The notes under the pieces are model-generated. The model saw only the letters and a list, made by a program, of their open reading frames with translations. It was not told the DNA's origin and ran no database searches. A stretch of DNA of 64,000 nt from Haematobia irritans (taxonomy: Eukaryota; Arthropoda; Insecta; Diptera; Muscidae). The stretch covers positions 61,760,891-61,824,890 of the forward strand of contig NC_134398.1 in assembly GCF_050003625.1 (NCBI RefSeq). The letters are read 5' to 3'. This document shows, piece by piece, positions 58,274-64,000 of this stretch (position 1 is the first letter of the stretch; every line of letters begins with the position of its first letter). The translations under genes and the position numbers were made by a program.

Positions 58274-59385
58274 AAGTAAGGAAAGTCTAAAGTCGGACGG
58301 GCCGACTATATTATACCCTGCACCACTTTGTAGATCTAAATTTTCGATACCATATCACGTCCATCAAATGTGTTGGGTGCTATATACATATAAAGGTTTG
58401 TCCCAAATACATACATTTAAATATCACTCGATCTGGACAGAATTTGACAGACTTCTACAAAATCTATAGACTCAAAATTTAAGTCAGCTAATGCACTAGG
58501 GTGGAACACAATGTTAGCAAAACATAATATGGGAACATTCAAATCTGAAGCAATTTTAAGGAAACTTCGCAAAAGTTTATTTATGATTTATCGCTCGATA
58601 TATATGTATTAGAAGTTTAGGAAAATTAGAGTCATTTTTAAAACTTTTCGACTAAGCAGTGGCGATTTTACATGGAAAATGTTGATATTAGTAGAATTAG
58701 CATTATAGCTAATTCTACAAAATTTCAACTAAATCGGAGTTAAAAATTGGACTCTGTGGTCATATGAGTGTAAATCGGGCGAAAGCTATATATGGGAAAT
58801 ATATCCAAATCTGAACCGATTTCAACCAAATTTGGCAAGCATAGCTACAATGCTAATTCTACTCCCTGTGCAAAATTTCAACTAAATCGGAACAAAAAAT
58901 TGGCCTCTGTGGTCATATGAGTGTAAATCGGACGAACGATATATATGGGAGCTTTATCTAAATCTGAACCGATTTCAATAAAATTTGGCACACTTGACTA
59001 CACTACTAATTGTACTCCTAGTGCAAAATTTCAACCAAATTGGGGTAAAACTCTGGCTTCTGGGATCGTATTAGTCCATATCGGGCGAAAGATATATATG
59101 GGAGCTATATCTAAATCTGAACCGATTTCTTCCAAAATCAATAGGTATCTATTCTGAGCCAAAACACATACTTGTGCCAAATTTGAAGTCGATTGGACTA
59201 AAACTGCGACGTAGACTTTGATTACAAAAATGTGTTCACGGACAGACGGACAGACGGACATGGCTATATCGACTCAAAAGCCCACCCTGAACATTTTTGC
59301 CAAAGACACCATGTGTCTATCTCGTCTCCTTCTGGGTGTTGCAAACATATGCATTAACTTATAATACCCTGTTCCACAGGCTCGG
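58274..59385 (+). repeat. family C repeat with 153-bp tandem units
   Basis: Leader AAGTAAGGAAAGTCTAAAG and TATTATACCCTGCACCAC, then units with TATGGGAGCTATATCTAAAT and CTGAACCGATTTCAA. TATGGG of successive units falls at 58791, 58944 and 59097, both spacings exactly 153 bases. The tail contains GGACAGACGGACAGACGGAC (about 59238-59257), CATGGCTATATCGACTC and ends TAATACCCTGTTCCACAG. Confidence 0.82.
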
Positions 59386-59438
59386 TTTTACCCACACGGG
59401 CGAATATTAAGTAATAGGGAGATATATATGTATACCCA

Positions 59439-59811
59439 CACTGAAAACAAGCTTCCTCAGATCCAAAGATGTTGTTTTTTGCTTTGTTCTTCATGTGTTA
59501 TCAAAATCAAATTTAGGTTGTCGTTTAAATTTCCGAATTTAAATGAGCATGGGACATTTTTGTCGAAAAAATAGTATTTTTTCGGTGAATATATACATGG
59601 TGAACGTCCAAAAATTGCATTTTGTTCTTGAAACTTGTTTGGGTTGACCATATTCCTTTTATAGGTATATAACGACAAAACGACTTCATTGAAAAGTTAA
59701 TCGACTTTTGGATAAGGAAACAAAAACTTGCGTCTTCTACGCTAAGCAAAATTGGTGTTCGTATTTGCAGGACATGAAATCTTTGGTCTCACGACAATAT
59801 TTTTTTCAGTG
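59439..59811 (+). mobile_element. MITE family M2, internally replaced
   Basis: Starts CACTGAAAACAAGCTTCC and ends CGACAATATTTTTTTCAGTG before TA (59812-59813). The middle has lost most M2 text and carries, at about 59540-59670, an arm of the 250-bp palindromic MITE (TTGTTCTTGAAACTTG, TTGACCATATTCC). Confidence 0.72.
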
Positions 59812-59895
59812 TAGAGAATGATTAAGAAAATAAAGTTAACATTTATTATACTTAGTCGTGTGTAAATAAAATGTCAATATTTTCAAATGCTAGTA

Positions 59896-60580
59896 CACTC
59901 AAAGAAAAAGTTTTCTTGGATTCAAAGATTTTGACTTTGCCTTAAGGATTTTGGTATTGAAGCCAAAGCGGCTTCTTTAAAATAACGATATTTTTTGCGA
60001 CCTATAAAGGTTTATATCTAGGATCAATAAAATTAAAATATGGATAGATATCTCATTGGATTGGATTTTTCATTCTCTTTTTGCGATATATTAATAAGCT
60101 ATTCTCGTACAAATAGCCTTTAAATACCAGATTAAAAATCCAAATTATAACAGACACTTCAAAGTAAAAAATATTTTCGGAAAAAAGCATTAAGCCAAAG
60201 ATGCAGAAACTTTAAAATAAGTCTTTGTCTATACTTGAAGGGTTTTTTATCTTAAATCTAAGGAGTCAATATTTCTGTTAATTTAAGAACGCCGTCTTTA
60301 AATCAAAAAGGTTTTTCTATGCTTTAATGAACGTTTTTCATAGCTCAAAGACAAACGACGATGAAATATTAGAAACTTTCTTTAATTAAACTTTCATTAT
60401 ATCAAAGAAATTTGTCCTTAAATTTGTGTAATTAGCTGATGGCCTCTGTAGCCAATGCTACTATTGTAATATTATTCTTATATTATACTATAAGTCTAAT
60501 TTTGTAAATAAATAAATAAATAAATAAATTTGTGTAAATTGCTTGTCCTTAAATGTAGGTTGCGTAATCTTTAATATCAC
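59896..60580. mobile_element. MITE family M3 with a LINE tail inside
   Basis: Begins CACTCAAAGAAAAAGTTTTC after TA (59894-59895) and follows the M3 order to GCGTAATCTTTAATATCACG; the right terminus is lost. A 94-bp LINE fragment interrupts it at 60432-60525. Confidence 0.7.
60432..60525 (+). mobile_element. 3' end of a non-LTR element, 94 bp
   Basis: GATGGCCTCTGTAGCCAATG through an (AAAT)5 tail, flanked by AAATTTGTGTAA at 60420-60431 and 60526-60537. A severely 5'-truncated insertion; the tail style is like that of the element at 4292-9011. Confidence 0.85.
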
Positions 60581-60609
60581 GTTAGTCATATCGTAATATT
60601 TAATATCAC

Positions 60610-60985
60610 GTTATCATGTTAGCATATGTCGCTAACAACTATGCAAAAATTGGTCCATATTAGTCCATAGCTATATATCGATCCATATAGACCCAGATTT
60701 GACCTCAGAGCCTACGGTCCCGTTGAAATTTGGTGTGCGATGTTAGTACATGCCCTCTAAGGACCATACAAAAATTTGTCAACATCGGTCCAACTTTTGG
60801 CCGTACATACTTAATATCTTTTTATTTTTTGTAAAAAAATCAGTTCAAAAAAGGAATTTTTACGCCAAAAATGTGGTGGAAGTTTTACTTCAATAATTTG
60901 ATAATATAATTGTCTTCATGATAGATTAGGTTAGGTTAAAGTGGCAGCCCGATTTATTGTCAGGCTCACATAGACTATATCTTCA
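60610..60985 (-). repeat. family A fragment (reverse) and a SINE tail
   Basis: GCAAAAATTGGTCCATATTA and GACCTCAGAGCCTACGGTCC at 60640-60735 are family A in reverse. At about 60924-60985 the text ATTAGGTTAGGTTAAAGTGG to CAGGCTCACATAGACT is a SINE 3' end. Confidence 0.65.
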
Positions 60986-61574
60986 TAGTAACACAGTATC
61001 ATAGTAGCACCCTCTATGTCACAGAAATCGGTGTGGTTTAATTTTGGGTGACTTTTATTGTAGTGAACGTATTTTGCTCCCCTCTCACTAGACCAATTTT
61101 TGCTTGTGTGACTGTAATGGTGCTTTCTCTTACCCAGCGGGAAAATTGCGAAGTACCGCAAAAATCATGCCTTCTTAACCCATGATTTTGGGATCCTTAA
61201 CACCTTCCCATATGCCTTCTCCTATCATGCATGCTAAAATGCCTTGCACTTCCTTTCTAAAAAATGCCCGCAAACATTATTCTGTGCCTTCTTTTGGAAT
61301 TGGAAAAAGAAGGCCCTACATTGTTGTTATAAGAACGAAAATTCAGTTTTTTTTATATAATCATCAAACAAACATTTATATCAACATTTTTAATAGGACA
61401 CGGTTTTAATCCGATTTGCATCAAAACTAGAATTTGCTGTTATTTCGCAAGATGATTTATATTTAGATATAGTTCTTGATTTTAGTTCTAGAGCATGTAA
61501 TGCGCTATTCTCATCCATTTGGCAGAAATTTGGAAATGAGTATCCCTCCCCGCCTTCCAGTGTATTTAAAATAA

Positions 61575-62470
61575 AATATATCTTTATACCCTCCACCATA
61601 GGAACAAAAAAAGCAGTAGAAAAGTGAAGTTTTGTATTCGAAACAGCATTTCTGACGATGTCTTAAAATTTACTTATTTTTGGGATTAAGTTGGACATAT
61701 AGTTAGTTGTAGATCAATTTACCCACATATTTTCCATTGGTTTTACTTTATACGTTTGTTTTGATCGTGATATTTTTCTATTTGTCTTCTAACATATATT
61801 ATTTGTTGTTGTTATATATTATAAAAAAAAATAAAAAGAATAGCACTTGTTGCATTACATATCAGCCATCCTGTACATATGGGTAGGTATATATAACTCC
61901 GATCACGTTTGAACTGAATATAGTAAAAGTGTTTGCCACTCAAAAAAAAGTTTGTTCAAAATTTCAAAAAATTGGCTGAGTAATATGGGATATAAACTCA
62001 AATCGGACGATTAAATATACAGGCGCTATATATATACCTGACACGATCTCTTTGAAAATTGACAGAGATACTACTATTAACAAGAGCAAACGTTTTGCCA
62101 AATTTCATGTAAATCGGTTGTTCCCTTGAATTAATACCAGTTTGGGGGTCAAATACCCCACTGTGCGACAGGATACTTTGTACAAGTAGCTACTATTTAT
62201 GTAGGTCGGATGGTATTGCAAATGAGCTATATCGGACCATATTTAGGTGTAGCCCACGATCCTCTTGGAGTAGACAATTTTATCACATCCGTGGCCTGTA
62301 ACAACCAGGCAAAAATTAGTCCTAACCGATCCCCCGATTTTATTTCCTGCGCTTTCTGGAGATGAAAAATTCATTCGATCCAGTTGAAATGTGGTACGTG
62401 GTGTTAGTAACTGGCCTCTAACAACGATGCAAAAGTGGCCCATATCGTTCCAAAGATATATATAGCCTCC
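61575..62470 (-). repeat. family A repeat, reverse orientation
   Basis: Begins with the family end TACCCTCCACCATAGG and ends near TATATATAGCCTCCATA. Units such as CATTCGATCCAGTTGAAATG and GTGGTACGTGGTGTTAGTA are clear at 62365-62410; the part at 61650-62150 is diverged. Confidence 0.68.
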
Positions 62471-63140
62471 ATAAAAAGCAATTTACATTATTTATTTATT
62501 ATTTAATTCATTATAATTACAAATTACAATAAACTTATTTATTCGGGCACTAGCAAGTAGAGGCTATCTGCCTAAGCAATTTCCATATTTGGTTTCCTGC
62601 GCTTCTGCAGGGGCATATTTCATACGATCCAATCGAAATTGTAAATTTTTATGTTAACCGATCAAGAACTGATTTAGCTTATATAGGTATTTAATCTACC
62701 TCCATGTACATTAAGGCAATGTTAAGAGGTTTTAAGATACCTTGTCTTTAGTAGAACTTTCTTCGTAATACATGGTGGATGGTCCATAAGACTCGGCCTG
62801 CCTGACATTCCGGTCGTATTTACTTATTTTTATAGTGCGGTTAAATAAATAAACATAAATCTTTCTAAATAATTAATAATTAAATTAATAATAACAAAAA
62901 TCTATAACTTTGCCTATAGTAGAATCTGTTCGAACCCACCAATGATCCCATACTCATTATTTGTTGGCTGCCAAGCTATTAATTTGCTTATGTCTAGTTA
63001 CTCCTAACTTTGGCCTTCTAGAAGTCATTCTCTGTAACATATAAAAGATCCGATACCCATTATACGTTCACTTCCAACAGAAGGGAACGCGGAATGACCT
63101 CACGTGTAGCTTAAGTTCACCTTTTGGCGCCCACATCACA
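62471..63140. other. unassigned DNA
   Basis: AT-rich, with fragments that may be family A (62590-62650, CATACGATCCAATCGAAATT). No gene seen. Confidence 0.4.
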
Positions 63141-63147
63141 TAAATGT

Positions 63148-63221
63148 GTCGTAGGCCAGTGGATGAGTGTAGGACTACCAATAACGAGGACCCCGGTTCA
63201 AATCCCGACGGAGCAGAAAAA
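63148..63221 (+). mobile_element. tRNA-like segment with Pol III boxes
   Basis: TAGGCCAGTGG (A box) followed by GGTTCAAATCC (B box) at tRNA-like spacing, then an A-rich run. The stems do not close into a cloverleaf. A SINE relic is the best reading; it is unlike the SINE family at 28564-28910. Confidence 0.6.
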
Positions 63222-63811
63222 TAAAAATACACTTGAGGTAAATATTAAAATCAAAAAAAGAAGATAAACTGTATAGGAAAAGTAAGTCAAATTAAATTCT
63301 AACGTAAAATGTATGAGGGCAAATGTTCAGTTCATAGACAACCTTGCCTTCAAAATATTTATTTTTACACGCTTTCTTTTACGCCTTCCTGGCCAGGCCT
63401 GTTTGAGGGCCTTCTTTGGAAGGCATGATTTTTGTACTTAGTATGAAGGCCTGATAACATGACATCGACGACACCACCTCTAGAAGGCATACGAATAGAA
63501 GCGAGAGGCAAGGCCTTGGTCTCCAATCCAATCCAATGTTATTTTGAAATGAACACGTAATGCAGCGCCCAGGCCTTATAGCTACCCGGACAGCACTTCC
63601 ATCATCGATTCCACGTCGCTTCCATTTCCCGCTGGGTATGTATAACAAGTGCATGTTCTCTTAACGTAAACGTATTCTATCTTAATATTCTTTATGTTTC
63701 ATATCACTGACACAATTGAGAATATTCCAAAGGCATCGGCAACATGCACATAGATAACTTCGGAACGTTTGCAGCATATAAACTTAAATACATGGCAGTA
63801 TCATATTCAGC

Positions 63812-63846
63812 TATTTAAGTTATGCTGTTGGTGTTTCGTCAGTTAG
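63812..63846 (+). promoter_or_regulatory. candidate RNA polymerase II core promoter
   Basis: TATTTAAG at 63812-63819 is followed by TCAGTT at 63839-63844, an arthropod initiator with A at 63841. The TATA-like box starts at -29, the expected distance. No transposon is recognised around it. Inference only; AT-rich DNA yields such pairs by chance. Confidence 0.4.
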
Positions 63847-63961
63847 AGTTTTTCGGAAGTGAGTGTGTGCGTTGAACCTTAACTGTGTAGTGTGTCCATT
63901 TATTTGCTTTGCGATTTGTATCAAAAGTTTAAGTGTGTTCATTGTTCCAAAACAACCCAGC

Positions 63962-63975
63962 ATGACAATGGTTGA
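63962..63975 (+). CDS. possible short first coding exon of a host gene
   Basis: About 120 bases after the candidate initiator lies AGCATGACAATGGTTGA followed by GTAAGA, a fair 5' splice site. This would give a 14-base coding exon starting M-T-M-V, as in many insect secreted or cuticle genes with a tiny first exon. The gene body is beyond the window, so the product is unknown. Read straight through, the frame stops after five codons. Confidence 0.25.
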
Positions 63976-64000
63976 GTAAGAAATTTTTGAAAATGTCCTC

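Larger units (their letters stand above)
61133..63636. mobile_element. candidate 2.5-kb TIR element with CCCAGCGGGAAA ends
   Basis: CCCAGCGGGAAA at 61133 and its exact reverse complement ending at 63636, each next to TA. Both arms also carry CAAAAATCATGCCTTC (61156-61171, and reversed at about 63421-63436) and many AAGGC/GCCTT motifs. The interior contains a reversed family A repeat and a tRNA-like segment, so it would have grown by insertions. Alternatively these are two separate element halves; no transposase is seen. Confidence 0.5.

Overview
The window is a eukaryotic, AT-rich, transposon-dense stretch. The repeat content points to a calyptrate fly, most likely Muscidae (house, stable or horn fly type): several Tc1/mariner lineages, hAT MITEs, tRNA-derived SINEs with an AACCTAACC-type tail, a gypsy-group LTR element, non-LTR elements of insect type, and long arrays of a repeat with the phrase ATCGGTTTATATGGGGGCTA. 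That assignment is an inference from repeat style; I cannot search a database. No complete host gene is visible. The only candidate for host gene sequence is a core promoter and first exon in the last 200 bases. Family names below (A, B, C for array repeats; M1, M2, M3, X for small inverted-repeat elements) are my own labels for repeats that recur within this window.

Layout. 0-4 kb: an M1 MITE, a family A array and a long (AT)n tract. 4.0-9.3 kb: a nest of three transpositions, a hAT-type element (4002-9257) that contains a nearly full-length non-LTR retrotransposon on the minus strand (4292-9011) that contains a hAT MITE (6583-7128); all three pairs of target-site duplications are readable. 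10.7-12.1 kb: another hAT-type element. 13-18 kb: M2/M3 MITEs, family A, then the 153-bp-period family B array. 18.2-22.2 kb: a second, 5'-truncated non-LTR element with a 9-bp target duplication, interrupted by a DD41D mariner deletion derivative. 23-30 kb: MITEs, a mariner transposase remnant split by a 250-bp palindromic MITE, a TIR element carrying tRNA-like sequences, and a complete SINE. 30.6-34.1 kb: a non-autonomous LTR retrotransposon with nearly identical 1.38-kb LTRs and a tRNA-Lys primer binding site. 34.1-36.1 kb: a Tc1 remnant with a DD37E element inside it. 36-45 kb: MITEs, a second DD37E copy beside a local duplication, unassigned DNA and a 360-bp (AT)n tract. 45.8-50.2 kb: element X, a 29-bp minisatellite holding a SINE, family A and C arrays and a second DD41D mariner derivative. 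50.2-56.4 kb: a decayed gypsy-group element on the minus strand, with a minisatellite inside its LTR. 56.4-64 kb: a second X element with a hAT MITE and a SINE inside, family C, MITEs, a candidate 2.5-kb TIR element and the terminal promoter candidate.

How it works together. Almost every recognisable coding region is a broken transposase or reverse transcriptase. The information lies in the order of insertion: in three places, removing the inner element and one target-site copy brings the outer reading frame back into register, so the inner element entered a coding copy. Small non-autonomous elements outnumber autonomous ones, and many share TA targets and CAC...GTG termini.
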